DNA of 34,120 nucleotides from JAVDCA01 sp035293985 (GCA_035293985.1 DATGLS010000034.1:1-34120), one strand, 5' to 3'; positions 1 through 7,916 are shown, counted from the first letter of the stretch. A program made the numbers and translations. The notes: generated from the letters alone by a model not told the origin.

Positions 1-63
1 GCGGCTCAAAACGTCCCGAAACTTCTGCATCCTGCGGTCCTGTAGCCACGCTGTCCGGTTCAT
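1..63 (-). CDS. ISNCY/IS1202-type transposase, N-terminal fragment cut by window edge
   Basis: Read on the minus strand, an ATG at 63 opens a frame running off the left edge and giving MNRTAWLQDRRMQKFRDVLS. This closely matches the start of ISNCY (IS1202-like) transposases, which begin with an 'RTAWLQDRRMQKF' block before a helix-turn-helix. Only 21 codons are visible, so neither the DDE domain nor integrity can be judged. The start lies about 30 bases inside a pair of 18-bp repeats that fit the end of an IS. The call rests on recognising the N-terminal motif from memory; the neighbouring sequence to the left would settle it. Confidence 0.65.
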   Translation of the reverse strand, partial: MNRTAWLQDRRMQKFRDVLSR

Positions 64-91
64 CGGTCCTGCTCCTCGCAGGCCCAGAAAA

Positions 92-134
92 CCGGACAAC
101 TCGTGTGCTACCTAACCCGGACAACTCGTGTGCT
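92..134. mobile_element. Terminal repeats of the insertion sequence (two 18-bp direct copies)
   Basis: CCGGACAACTCGTGTGCT occurs twice, at 92-109 and 117-134, 25 bp apart and perfectly identical. The copies lie just outside the transposase start, so they are probably the subterminal and terminal transposase-binding sites of this IS end. The element boundary is likely near 134-136. The other end is outside the window, so the inverted-repeat partner and target duplication cannot be checked. Confidence 0.6.
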
Positions 135-180
135 TACGACACGCATGAGCGCCGACATCGGCGCGGCGGACCCGACATGG

Positions 181-186
181 TATAAT
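181..186 (+). promoter_or_regulatory. TATAAT -10 box, possible leaderless promoter
   Basis: A consensus TATAAT lies seven bases before the ATG at 194, so a transcript would begin at or next to that ATG. No good -35 hexamer is visible at the proper distance, and no Shine-Dalgarno precedes the gene. The arrangement suggests a leaderless mRNA; this is inference from spacing only. Confidence 0.4.
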
Positions 187-193
187 GACGACC

Positions 194-811
194 ATGCCGC
201 TGCAAAACCGCGTCGACCCGTTCGGCGAATTGCTGGCCGTGCCGGCGCGCGGCACGCTGTTCGGCAACCGCGGCGGCCGCTTCCACACCGACGCGCGCAC
301 GCTGACGCGGCGGCGCTGGGTGTCGCGGCGTTGGATCTGCTGCGTGCTCGAGTTCAAGGGCCGCCACCGCGACGTCTGGGGCCGCTTCTATACGGAGCTG
401 TTCTTTCTCGACGAGCCGACCGCGCTCGCGGCCGGCCATCGGCCGTGCTTCGAGTGCCGCCGTGCGGACGCGGAGGCATTTGCCGAGAGCTGGCGCGAGG
501 CGGGCGGGCTCGGCGCACGGCCGTTGGCCGACGAGATGGACGACGTCATGCACGACGAGCGCCTGTGCGGGCGGGCCAAGCGTCTGCACCGGCGCGCGAT
601 CGATGCACTGCCCGACGGCGCGTTCATCGCGCTGGATGGCGAGGCTTTCGCCGTCCGCGGCGATGGGCTGCTGCACTGGACGCCGCGGGGATACGACGGG
701 CGCAAAGCGCGGCCGCGCAGGCTCACCGTCGATGTGCTGACGCCGCCGGCGATCCTTGCGGTGCTGTCGGTGGGCTACCGGCCGCGCTGGCATGCGAGCG
801 CCGATCGCTAA
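194..811 (+). CDS. Conserved hypothetical protein with CxxC motif
   Basis: The 205-residue product begins MPLQNRVDPFGEL, the usual opening of a conserved uncharacterised family in Hyphomicrobiales that I recognise by pattern only. An in-frame ATG at 185 would add MTT; the ATG at 194 is preferred because family members start with MPLQNRV and because a TATAAT lies seven bases upstream. Features include a glycine/arginine-rich N-terminal part (GNRGGRFH), a Trp/Cys patch (RRWICCVLEF) and a RPCFECRR CxxC element that might bind metal or take part in thiol chemistry. There is no signal peptide or membrane segment, so it is probably cytoplasmic. No function is known to me. It lies directly beside the IS end but has normal host codon use. 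Confidence 0.8.
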   Translation: MPLQNRVDPFGELLAVPARGTLFGNRGGRFHTDARTLTRRRWVSRRWICCVLEFKGRHRDVWGRFYTELFFLDEPTALAAGHRPCFECRRADAEAFAESWREAGGLGARPLADEMDDVMHDERLCGRAKRLHRRAIDALPDGAFIALDGEAFAVRGDGLLHWTPRGYDGRKARPRRLTVDVLTPPAILAVLSVGYRPRWHASADR

Positions 812-818
812 ATTAGCT

Positions 819-886
819 GGGAGCCTGGATGGAGGCGCGAAGCGCCGCAATCCGGGACCGCCGTTCCCGCAATGCGCGTCGCTCCC
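819..886. repeat. Palindromic intergenic repeat
   Basis: Nested inverted repeats lie between two convergent genes: GGGAGC (819-824) pairs with GCTCCC (881-886), CCTGGAT (824-830) with ATCCGGG (850-856, one mismatch), and GGCGC (834-838) with GCGCC (842-846) around a GAA loop. The composition is typical of small dispersed repeats in Bradyrhizobium-like genomes. It may also end both transcripts. The rest of 812-932 shows nothing else. Confidence 0.5.
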
Positions 887-932
887 ATGCGGACTTACGC
901 CGCCGCGGCGTTGGCTCGCCTCAATGATGGCC

Positions 933-1430
933 TCACAGAAGGCGTTCGTAGATCTGCTCGGCGTAATTGCTGCCGTGGAAAGAGCCGGGTGTCTCTCCTT
1001 TCAGTATGAACCCCGCGTCGCGATAGAGATGCAGCGCGGCGTCGAGGCCGGGCAGCGTCGTCAGATAGATACCCTGCCAGCCTTTGGTCCGACAGTATTC
1101 GATGCCGTCGGCAAGCAGTCGCCGTCCGACGCCTCGTCCGCGCAACGATTCGTCCAGAATGAAGAAGCGCAGGCGGGCGGAAGCGGCTGGATCGCGCGGG
1201 CCCTCGATCGTCAATCCGCCCATCGGAACGGCTCCTGCCAGCGCGACCCAGACCCGGTCGCAGTCCGGATCAAATCGCCGGAAGAATGCGCATTGCTCTT
1301 CCGCCAGCATCACGTCGAGCGTCCAGTCGACGCCGTGGCTTGCCGCGATCGTGCGTCCGAAGAGCGCCGAAATCGTGCCGATCAATCCGGCAGGATAGTC
1401 GCTGAGCGTGCGCACGACGTGGATGCTCAC
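933..1430 (-). CDS. GNAT family N-acetyltransferase
   Basis: A 165-residue single-domain acetyltransferase. The acetyl-CoA pyrophosphate-binding loop is clear as RGRGVGRRLL at residues 97-106, after a beta-4-like strand (LRFFILDESL), and is followed by the usual C-terminal stretch ending in a 'LHLYRDAGFILKGE' strand. The acceptor substrate cannot be told from sequence; such proteins acetylate small amines, antibiotics or protein N-termini. I place the start at the GTG at 1430 because it overlaps the stop of the upstream TetR gene in a GTGA junction, which suggests translational coupling; the open frame extends further upstream but there it is only a shadow of the regulator. It is therefore probably co-transcribed with, and controlled by, that TetR protein. 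Confidence 0.88.
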   Translation of the reverse strand: MSIHVVRTLSDYPAGLIGTISALFGRTIAASHGVDWTLDVMLAEEQCAFFRRFDPDCDRVWVALAGAVPMGGLTIEGPRDPAASARLRFFILDESLRGRGVGRRLLADGIEYCRTKGWQGIYLTTLPGLDAALHLYRDAGFILKGETPGSFHGSNYAEQIYERLL

Positions 1431-1975
1431 GGCCCCTCCTCGCATCCCTGCAGGATGAGATCGATCAGGCTGTCGGTGAATCGTCTGCCGAGCGGCGCAT
1501 GCCCCTGCAGCAGGCGAAAGGTGACGGCCCCGCCGAGCGCATCGATCACCAGGTCGATGTCGGTATCGCGGCGCAGTTGCCCGCGGCTCATGCCGCGCTC
1601 GAGCACGCGGCGGGTCAGCTCGCGACGGCGCGCCGTGAAGGCGGAGAAGGTCTCGCGATCCGCATGCGCCTCGGACATCAGCCCGACGAAGGCCGGGCCC
1701 GCCACGGTGCGCGTTTGCAGGCGCACGACCATGGCGGCGATTTCCCTCAGGTCGCGCCCGACATCGCCGGTGTCGGGATCGCGCAGGACACGGGCGGCTT
1801 CGTCGAGATAAAGATCCATGCACAGCCGGGCTTTCGATGGCCAGTGCCGGTAAAGCGTGGTTTTCGCGACGCGAGATCGCGCCGATACGCGTTCCATCGT
1901 GAGCTTCGCGTAGCCGTCGCGGCGAAGGATGCTACGGGCGGCCGCGAGAAGTCGGATGCGGGCCTCACTCCTCAT
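1427..1975 (-). CDS. TetR/AcrR family transcriptional regulator
   Basis: A 182-residue regulator. The N-terminal DNA-binding domain is typical: helix 1 around ARIRLLAAARSILRRDGY, then the HTH with 'VSARSRVAKTTLYRHWPSK' at about residues 30-48; the C-terminal helices would form the ligand pocket and dimer interface (TetR_C). The ATG at 1975 leaves only four residues before helix 1, short but acceptable. No Shine-Dalgarno is possible, because the bases directly before the ATG form a perfect 20-bp palindrome, probably its own operator. Autorepression together with the overlapping acetyltransferase gene is the simplest reading. The ligand is unknown. Confidence 0.92.
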   Translation of the reverse strand: MRSEARIRLLAAARSILRRDGYAKLTMERVSARSRVAKTTLYRHWPSKARLCMDLYLDEAARVLRDPDTGDVGRDLREIAAMVVRLQTRTVAGPAFVGLMSEAHADRETFSAFTARRRELTRRVLERGMSRGQLRRDTDIDLVIDALGGAVTFRLLQGHAPLGRRFTDSLIDLILQGCEEGP

Positions 1976-1995
1976 GCTACGCTACGTAGCGTAGC
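1976..1995. promoter_or_regulatory. Perfect 20-bp palindrome, probable TetR operator
   Basis: GCTACGCTACGTAGCGTAGC is a perfect inverted repeat that begins at the base immediately before the TetR start codon (minus strand). Its size and symmetry fit a TetR-dimer operator. Each half is itself a direct repeat of GCTAC, so the site is also a short tandem array. Confidence 0.75.
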
Positions 1996-2149
1996 GACGT
2001 CACGGCTGTCAATCCGCAGGCCGCAGCGCGGCGCCGCTGCTCGCCTTGCGTGCGACGACCTGCGACAGGGTGGGCAAAAGCCGCGCCATTGACGACAGCG
2101 GGTTGGCATAGGAGAGTTCGATCATCGTCCGCGCGACCGAGAACCTGCC

Positions 2150-3385
2150 TTGTCTTTCTATCATTTCAAGAATTTCGAGCTGCTCGATCCGGAGGCCGGC
2201 GAGGTCGCCGGCGGCCACGAGCTCGTCGTCGAAGGCGACTTGATCAGGGAGGTCGCGGCGAAGCCGATCAAGCTCGCCGGTGCCGACGTCATCGACTGCG
2301 GCGGGCGCACGCTGATGCCGGGGCTGATCGACAGTCATGTGCACGTGGTCCTGTCCGAGGTCGCGATCCGCAACCTCGAAAGCGTGCCGCTGACGCTGAT
2401 GACGGCACGCGCCGCCGCGCTGATGCGCGGCATGATCGACCGCGGCTTCACCACGGTGCGCGACACCGGCGGCGCCGACTGGGGGCTGAAGGAGGCGACC
2501 GAGAAGGGGCTATTGGCGGGACCGCGACTGTTCATCGCCGGCAAGGCGATCGGGCCCACCGGCGGCCACAGCGATGCGCGCCGCCGCACCGACTTCGGCC
2601 CGCGCTGCCACTGCTGCAACGCCATGGCGTTCGCGATGGGCGTCGCCGACGGCGCCGCCCAGGTCCGCCGCGCCGTGCGCGAGGAGATGCGCCAGGGCTG
2701 CGACCAAGTGAAGATCATGATGTCGGGCGGCGTCGCCTCGCCGTACGATCCGCTCGACAGCCTGCAGTTCTCGATGGAGGAGATCGGGGCCGCGGTGGAG
2801 GAGGCGAGCGCGTTCGGCCGCTACGTCTGCGCGCATGCGTATACGCCGGAAGCGATCACGCGCGCCGCCAAGGCCGGCGTGCGCACCATCGAGCACGGCA
2901 ACCTGATCGACGATGCTTCGGCGAAGCTGATGGCCCAGAAGGGCATGTTCCTGATCGCCAATCTGGTCACCTATTTCGAGATGAAGAAGCATGCGGCCGA
3001 GTACGGCATGGGCGCCGACATGCTGGCGAAGAACGACCTCGTCATCGGCGGCGCGCTCAAATCGCTGGAAATCTGCAAGCGGCACGGCGTGCCGGTTGGC
3101 TACGGCACCGACCTGCTCGGCCAGCTGCAGGCGGCGCAGTCGCAGGAGTTCACGCTGCGCGCCGAGGTGCTCTCGCCGGCCGAGATCATCCGCTCCGCGA
3201 CGACGATCGGTGCAAAAATCGTGCGCCAGGAGGGCAAGCTCGGCTGCCTCGAGCCGGGCGCGTTCGCCGACCTCCTGGTGGTCGACGGCAATCCGCTCGA
3301 GGACCTGACGCGGCTGCAGGGGCAGGGCCAGCACCTGTCGGCGATCATGAAGGGCGGGCGCTTCCACAAGAACCGGCTGCAGTGA
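2150..3385 (+). CDS. Metal-dependent amidohydrolase (M38/imidazolonepropionase-like), copy 1
   Basis: A 411-residue amidohydrolase-superfamily enzyme with all expected metal ligands: HxH at H63/H65 (IDSHVH), a candidate carbamylated Lys at K188 (VKIMMSGG), H229 (CAHAY), H249 (EHGN) and the base Asp D321 (GTDLLG). The SGGVASPYDPLDSLQFS stretch is characteristic of the Sgx9260/Cc2672-like group, some of which cleave Xaa-Arg/Lys or N-acyl-Pro peptides; the actual substrate is unknown. It has no signal peptide and is cytoplasmic. The start is a TTG at 2150, chosen because MSFYHFKNFELL aligns with the N-terminus of the downstream paralogue; no strong Shine-Dalgarno is seen. It leads a forward cluster with a second copy and an ABC importer, suggesting it processes an imported peptide-like compound. 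Confidence 0.9.
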   Translation: MSFYHFKNFELLDPEAGEVAGGHELVVEGDLIREVAAKPIKLAGADVIDCGGRTLMPGLIDSHVHVVLSEVAIRNLESVPLTLMTARAAALMRGMIDRGFTTVRDTGGADWGLKEATEKGLLAGPRLFIAGKAIGPTGGHSDARRRTDFGPRCHCCNAMAFAMGVADGAAQVRRAVREEMRQGCDQVKIMMSGGVASPYDPLDSLQFSMEEIGAAVEEASAFGRYVCAHAYTPEAITRAAKAGVRTIEHGNLIDDASAKLMAQKGMFLIANLVTYFEMKKHAAEYGMGADMLAKNDLVIGGALKSLEICKRHGVPVGYGTDLLGQLQAAQSQEFTLRAEVLSPAEIIRSATTIGAKIVRQEGKLGCLEPGAFADLLVVDGNPLEDLTRLQGQGQHLSAIMKGGRFHKNRLQ

Positions 3386-3387
3386 TG

Positions 3388-3538
3388 GAGGCCTTTACCC
3401 TTCCCTGAAGCGGGAGGGTCGCGAGCGAAGCGAGCGGGCCGGGGTGGCTGCGGCACCGGCACCCCACCCCGACCGTCTTCGCTACGCTCGGACGGTCGAC
3501 CCTCGCGCTTCGTGGGAGGGTGAAGAAAAAAGTCGAGG
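3388..3538. repeat. Palindromic repeat between the paralogous amidohydrolase genes
   Basis: The gap contains several inverted pairs: GGGGTGG (3441-3447) with CCACCCC (3464-3470), GACCGTC (3471-3477) with GACGGTC (3491-3497), and outer arms rich in 'GGGAGGGTCG' and 'CGACCCTC'. It has the make-up of the dispersed 'GAGCGAAGCGAGC' repeats common in Hyphomicrobiales. Its distal end supplies the bases just before the next gene, so it may influence that gene's translation. Confidence 0.6.
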
Positions 3539-3542
3539 TCGG

Positions 3543-4787
3543 ATGTCGCAACAGATCCTGTTCAGGAATTTCGAGCTGCTCGAGCCGGCGTATGGCGAGC
3601 GGCGCGGCGGCTATGAGCTGCTGGTCGAGGGCGACGAGGTCAAGCAATTGAGCGATGCGCCCATCAAGGCTCCCGACGCCGCGGTGATCGACTGCGGCAA
3701 GCGCACCTTGATGCCGGGGCTGATCGATAGCCACGTGCACGCGATGCACAGCGAGGTCAACATCCGCTTCCTCGAGGCGATGCCGATGACCTTGCTGACT
3801 GCGCGCGCCGCGACGCGGCTGCGCGCCATGCTGGACCGCGGCTTCACCACCGTGCGCGACACCGGCGGGGCCGACTGGGGCGTCAAGACCGCGATCGAGG
3901 CCGGGCACATCGTCGGCCCGCGGCTGTACATCGCCGGCAAGTCGATCGGGCCGACCGGAGGGCATTCGGATTCGCGCCGGCGCACCAGCTTCGGCTTCAA
4001 GGACGAATGCGCCTGCTGCAACGGCCTCATGTTCAAGTCCGCGATCGCGGACGGCGCCGACGAGGTGCGCAAGGCGGCGCGCGAGCAGATGCGCCAGGGC
4101 GCCGACCATGTGAAGATCATGATGTCCGGCGGCGTCGCCTCGCCGTACGACCCGCTCGACAGCCTGCAATTTTCCGACGGCGAGATCAGCGCCGCCGTGG
4201 AGGAGGCGGCCGCATTCGGCCGCTACGTCTGCGCGCACGCCTATACGGCGGAGGCGATCACGCGCGCGGCGCGCCTCGGCGTGCGCACTATCGAGCACGG
4301 CAACCTCATCGACGACGAGAGCGCCAAGGCGATGAAGGCCAAGGGGATGTACCTGGTCGCAAATCTCGTCACCTACTACGCCATGAAGGATCGCGCCGCG
4401 CAGTTCGGCATGACGGCCGAAAGCCTCGCCAAGAACGACATCGTGCTGGAAGGCGGATTGAAATCGCTCGAGGTGTGCAAGCGCCACGGCATTCCGGTCG
4501 CCTATGGCAGCGACCTGCTCGGCGAGCTGCACTGGGACCAGTCGCGCGAGTTCGTCATCCGGGCGGAGGTCGTCGCGCCGATCGAGATCATCCGCTCGGC
4601 CACCACCATCGGGGCCGAGGTGCTGCGCTTGCCCGGCAAGGTCGGCACGCTGCAGCCGGGCGCCTTTGCGGACTTGATCGTGGTCGATGGGGATCCTTTG
4701 GCGAACCTCGCGCTGCTCGGTGATCAGGGGAAGCATCTGTCGCTGATCATGAAGGGCGGGGTGCTGCACAAGAACAGGCTGAACTAG
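3543..4787 (+). CDS. Metal-dependent amidohydrolase (M38/imidazolonepropionase-like), copy 2
   Basis: A 414-residue tandem paralogue of the preceding gene, alike over the full length (same blocks RNFELL, TLMPGLIDSHVH, TTVRDTGGADWG, SIGPTGGHSD, KIMMSGGVASPYDPLDSLQFS, EHGNLIDD). Metal ligands are intact: H64/H66, K191, H232, H252, D324. Both copies share a Cys cluster (CxCCN, here C156/C158/C159). The ATG at 3543 is preferred over in-frame starts upstream, which lie in the intergenic repeat; GAGG sits five bases before it. Differences cluster at the likely substrate side (for example YGSDLLGELHWDQ against YGTDLLGQLQAAQ), so the copies may have diverged in specificity. It probably works with the ABC importer downstream. 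Confidence 0.9.
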   Translation: MSQQILFRNFELLEPAYGERRGGYELLVEGDEVKQLSDAPIKAPDAAVIDCGKRTLMPGLIDSHVHAMHSEVNIRFLEAMPMTLLTARAATRLRAMLDRGFTTVRDTGGADWGVKTAIEAGHIVGPRLYIAGKSIGPTGGHSDSRRRTSFGFKDECACCNGLMFKSAIADGADEVRKAAREQMRQGADHVKIMMSGGVASPYDPLDSLQFSDGEISAAVEEAAAFGRYVCAHAYTAEAITRAARLGVRTIEHGNLIDDESAKAMKAKGMYLVANLVTYYAMKDRAAQFGMTAESLAKNDIVLEGGLKSLEVCKRHGIPVAYGSDLLGELHWDQSREFVIRAEVVAPIEIIRSATTIGAEVLRLPGKVGTLQPGAFADLIVVDGDPLANLALLGDQGKHLSLIMKGGVLHKNRLN

Positions 4788-4823
4788 GCTCGTGGTGTGG
4801 GAAAGGCAGCATGGCTCGGTCCT

Positions 4824-4892
4824 CTCCGCGTGGGCAAAATCGCCGATGCGCCTTTGCCCACGCGGAGGGGGCGGAGAAGGCGATTTTGCCCA
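4824..4892. repeat. GTGGGCAAA-type palindromic repeat
   Basis: CTCCGCGTGGGCAAA (4824-4838) is perfectly complementary to TTTGCCCACGCGGAG (4853-4867), and TGGGCAAAATCGCC (4831-4844) to GGCGATTTTGCCCA (4879-4892). The two pairings compete, so the RNA could fold in two ways. The right end 'TTGCCCACCCTAC' recurs in the repeat at 33106-33135. It separates the amidohydrolase pair from the ABC genes. Confidence 0.75.
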
Positions 4893-4923
4893 CCCTACGA
4901 TAAACCAAGCGGGCTGAAGCACC

Positions 4924-5745
4924 GTGGCTGGTTTGACCTCTTCGCGTTCCATCGGCCGCCTGGCGCTCAAGGCCGCGGCGGGGCTCTCGCTCGCCTATAT
5001 CCTGCTGCCGATCGTTTTCGTGATCTGGCTCGCGTTCTTCAGGCAGGAGATCCCCTCGTTCCCGCCGGAGGGCTATTCGCTGCGGTGGTTTCGCGCCATT
5101 CCGGGCGACGACCGGTTCGTGTCGGGTTTCCTGCTCAGCCTGCAGATCGCGGTGATCGCGACATCGATCGGCCTCACCCTCGGCATCCCGGCCGCCGTCG
5201 CGCTCACACGCGCGCGCTTCGTCGGGCGGGCGGCGTTGAGCAACCTGCTGCTGACGCCGCTGATCGTGCCCGGCATCGTGCTCGGCATCGCGATCTATTG
5301 TTTCCACGTCGAGACCGAGATCGCGACCGAGCTGCCGATCCTCGGCTCGCTCGTGGGCCTGATTACGGCGCATGTGCTGATCACCATCCCGTGGACGGTG
5401 CGCCTCATCACGGCGAGTCTCGTCGGCATGGATCGCACCGTCGAGGAAGCCGCACAGAACCTCGGCGCCAATCGCCTCACCACGTTCCGCCGGATCACCT
5501 TGCCGGCGATCCTGCCGGGCATCGTCGCAGGCGCATTGTTCAGCTTCATCGCCTCGTTCGGAAACCTGGAGATGAGTCTTTTTCTGGTCGGCCCCGGCCG
5601 CACGACATTGCCGATCGCGATCCTCCAGTATCTCGAATGGAAGATCGACCCGACGATCGCGGCCGTCTCGGTGCTGCAGATCCTGTTCATCGGCGCCATC
5701 ATGCTGATCACCGATCGCTTCGTCCGCATCGGCCGCGTGGTCTGA
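4924..5745 (+). CDS. ABC transporter permease, PotC-like
   Basis: A 273-residue inner-membrane permease of the spermidine/putrescine (PotB/PotC) type. About six hydrophobic segments are visible, starting with LSLAYILLPIVFVIWLAFF, and the cytoplasmic EAA loop is clear in 'VEEAAQNLGANRLTTFRRITLPAILPGI', which docks to the ATPase. The GTG at 4924 is the only start giving a normal N-terminus, though no good Shine-Dalgarno is present. It lies 14 bases before the ATPase gene, so the two are surely co-transcribed. With the second permease at 8097 it should form the heterodimeric channel. The substrate could be a polyamine, an opine-like compound or a small peptide derivative; the amidohydrolases upstream favour an acylated or peptidic substrate. 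Confidence 0.9.
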   Translation: MAGLTSSRSIGRLALKAAAGLSLAYILLPIVFVIWLAFFRQEIPSFPPEGYSLRWFRAIPGDDRFVSGFLLSLQIAVIATSIGLTLGIPAAVALTRARFVGRAALSNLLLTPLIVPGIVLGIAIYCFHVETEIATELPILGSLVGLITAHVLITIPWTVRLITASLVGMDRTVEEAAQNLGANRLTTFRRITLPAILPGIVAGALFSFIASFGNLEMSLFLVGPGRTTLPIAILQYLEWKIDPTIAAVSVLQILFIGAIMLITDRFVRIGRVV

Positions 5746-5759
5746 CCGGGTGATGTGAT

Positions 5760-6836
5760 ATGGCGCGGCTGCGGCTCACCGGCATCACCAAGCGCTACGG
5801 CGACTTCAAGGCCGCCGACGATCTGACGCTCGACGTCGCCGACGGCGAGTTCGTCGTGCTGCTCGGCCCGTCGGGCTGCGGCAAGACCACGACGTTGCGC
5901 ATCGTCGCCGGCTTCATCGAGCCGACGTCGGGCAGCGTTCATCTCGGCGAGCGCGACATCACCACGCTGCCGCCGTGGCGGCGCAATGCCGGGCTCGTGT
6001 TCCAGAGCTACGCGCTGTTTCCGCATATGACGGTGGCCGAGAACGTCGCGTTCGGCCTCGAGATGCGCAAGGTGCCGAAGGCCGAGATGGCGCCACGCAT
6101 CGCCGAGGCCTTGCGCCTGGTGCGCCTCGATCATCTCGGCGACCGGCTGCCGCGGCAGCTGTCGGGCGGCCAACAGCAGCGTGTGGCGCTCGCCCGCGCG
6201 CTGGTCTTCCATCCCGACGTGCTGCTGCTCGACGAGCCGCTGTCCAATCTCGACGCCAAGCTGCGCCAGGACGTGCGGGTCGAGATCCGCGAGCTGCAGC
6301 GCAAGCTCGGGTTGACGACCGTGATGGTGACGCACGACCAGGAGGAGGCGCTGACCATGGCGGATCGCCTCGTGGTCATGAGCGAGGGGCGCATCCGTCA
6401 GATCGGAACGCAGCAGGATCTCTACGAGCGGCCGGCGGACAGATTCGTTGCCGATTTCGTCGGGCGCTCGAGCTTCATCGAGGGCCGGCTGGACGGGCCG
6501 GGACGTTTTGTCTCGGTCGGAGGCCTCGTCGTCGCTTGCGATGGCGCCGCAACGGGGCAAGCATCAGGGCACGTTACGGGCAATGCGTCGCTGGCGCTGC
6601 GCCCGGAACGGCTCGCCCTGGTGTCGAGCGCGTCTCCGGCGATGGACAACGACTTGCCCGGCACCGTGGAATTCATCTCCTATCTGGGGTCGCAGGTGGA
6701 TTTGCACGTTCGCTTGTCGCCGCTCGAGAGGGTGATCGTGCAGATCCAGAACCGGCCCGACCGGCCGCTGCCGGCGATCGGCGAGCAGGTTCAAGTCGGC
6801 TGGAGCAAATCGACAGGCCGCGTCTTTCCGTCATAG
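5760..6836 (+). CDS. ABC transporter ATP-binding protein, PotA-like
   Basis: A 358-residue ATPase with every motif of an active import ATPase: Walker A GPSGCGKTT (36-44), Q-loop (FQSYALFPHMT), signature LSGGQQQR (134-141), Walker B VLLLDEP (154-160), D-loop SNLDAKLR and switch His H192 (VTHDQEEA). The C-terminal 110 residues fit a TOBE domain (LRPERLAL, GTVEFISYLGSQVDLHVRL), as in PotA/FbpC/UgpC-type ATPases. It powers the two permeases of this cluster from the cytoplasmic face. Its start lies 14 bases after the permease stop, with a weak GGTGAT upstream. Confidence 0.95.
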   Translation: MARLRLTGITKRYGDFKAADDLTLDVADGEFVVLLGPSGCGKTTTLRIVAGFIEPTSGSVHLGERDITTLPPWRRNAGLVFQSYALFPHMTVAENVAFGLEMRKVPKAEMAPRIAEALRLVRLDHLGDRLPRQLSGGQQQRVALARALVFHPDVLLLDEPLSNLDAKLRQDVRVEIRELQRKLGLTTVMVTHDQEEALTMADRLVVMSEGRIRQIGTQQDLYERPADRFVADFVGRSSFIEGRLDGPGRFVSVGGLVVACDGAATGQASGHVTGNASLALRPERLALVSSASPAMDNDLPGTVEFISYLGSQVDLHVRLSPLERVIVQIQNRPDRPLPAIGEQVQVGWSKSTGRVFPS

Positions 6837-6869
6837 ACTCCCGTAAACGACCAACGCCCGGAGGCGATC

Positions 6870-7916
6870 ATGTCCAGGTCAAATACCCGTCGCGAGGTTC
6901 TGCTCGGCGCCGCCGCACTCGCCGGCGCCAGCGGCCTGCTGCGCACCGCATCGGCGCAACCGAAAGGCCGCATCGTCGTCGGCACCTGGGGCGGCGACTA
7001 TGCGCGCCTGCTGCACAAGAACATCGAGGTGCCGATCCTGATCAAGGAGGGCTGGGAGGTCGTGCAGGACCAGGCCGGCGATCCCGAGCGGCGCTCGAAG
7101 ATGCTGGCGGAGCGGCGGCTGCCGCGCGGCACGTCCGACGTGCAGGGCCTCTCGGCGCTCAACATGTTCCAGATGCACGATGCCGGGGTGGTGCTGCCGA
7201 TCGACTACAGCAAGCTCAAGAACGCGCCCAATCTGCTGCCGTCGATGAAGTATCCCTACGGCGTCGGCCACATCTATTCCGGCAAGGTCGGCGTCTACAA
7301 TCCGAAGTTTTTTCCCGGCGCGGAGCTCAGGAGCTACAAGGACGTGTTCGATCCCAAGCACGGCAACAAGCTCGCGATCATCGATATCCAATACCAGTAC
7401 ACGGGCGTCGCCGCGACGCTCGCGGCCGGCGGCAAGGTCAACGATCTCGAGCCCGGCAAGAAGCTGCTGCTCGAGTGCAAGAAGGCCGGCATGCGCATCT
7501 ACCCGACCAACGAGGCGTTCGCGGAAGGGCTCAAGCAGGAGGAGTTCGGCATCGGCGTGATGTGGAAGGCGCGCGTCGTGCAGTGGCAGAACGCGAAGAT
7601 TCCGGTCGAGGCGTTCACGCCGTCGGAAGGCGCACTCGCCTACGTGTCGGGCTTCGTGATCCCGAAGAACGCTCCCAACAAGGAGGGCGGCTACGCCTAT
7701 CTGGACGCCATGCTGGACAAAAGTGCGCAGGAGGCGTTCGCGGTCGACATGGGCTACAACCCGACGGTGACCAACGCGGTGGTCGCGCCCGATCTCAACA
7801 AGCGCATCGGCTTCACGCCCGACGAGATCAAGAAGCTCGTCAACCTCGACTACGAGTACATGACCAAGAACGACGTCGCCTTCAAGGAATGGTGGGACAA
7901 GACCCTGAAGGGGTAG
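6870..7916 (+). CDS. ABC transporter substrate-binding protein, PotD-like, Tat-exported
   Basis: A 348-residue periplasmic binding protein (SBP_bac_8/PotD family). The N-terminus MSRSNTRREVLLGAAALAGA carries a twin-arginine motif (RR at 7-8) and a cleavage site near ASAQP, so it should be exported folded through Tat. The mature part has the usual 'RIVVGTWGGDYARL' first strand and a C-terminal region with YLDAMLDKSAQEAFA typical of the family. It follows the ATPase by 33 bases with an AGGCGAT-like ribosome site, and captures the ligand for the PotABC-like complex. Ligand-binding residues cannot be assigned to polyamines, so the substrate stays open. Confidence 0.93.
   Translation: MSRSNTRREVLLGAAALAGASGLLRTASAQPKGRIVVGTWGGDYARLLHKNIEVPILIKEGWEVVQDQAGDPERRSKMLAERRLPRGTSDVQGLSALNMFQMHDAGVVLPIDYSKLKNAPNLLPSMKYPYGVGHIYSGKVGVYNPKFFPGAELRSYKDVFDPKHGNKLAIIDIQYQYTGVAATLAAGGKVNDLEPGKKLLLECKKAGMRIYPTNEAFAEGLKQEEFGIGVMWKARVVQWQNAKIPVEAFTPSEGALAYVSGFVIPKNAPNKEGGYAYLDAMLDKSAQEAFAVDMGYNPTVTNAVVAPDLNKRIGFTPDEIKKLVNLDYEYMTKNDVAFKEWWDKTLKG

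Noticed and set aside
2009..2344. Small minus-strand gene between the TetR regulator and the first amidohydrolase
   Set aside because: It overlaps the amidohydrolase N-terminus and has no recognisable features or start signal.
3345..4970. Long minus-strand open frame opposite the second amidohydrolase
   Set aside because: It has no family motif, is His/Arg/Ala-biased as expected for an antisense frame in GC-rich DNA, and the plus strand carries a clear enzyme.
5295..6560. Minus-strand open frame opposite the permease and ATPase
   Set aside because: Shadow frame; the plus strand shows complete ABC motifs.
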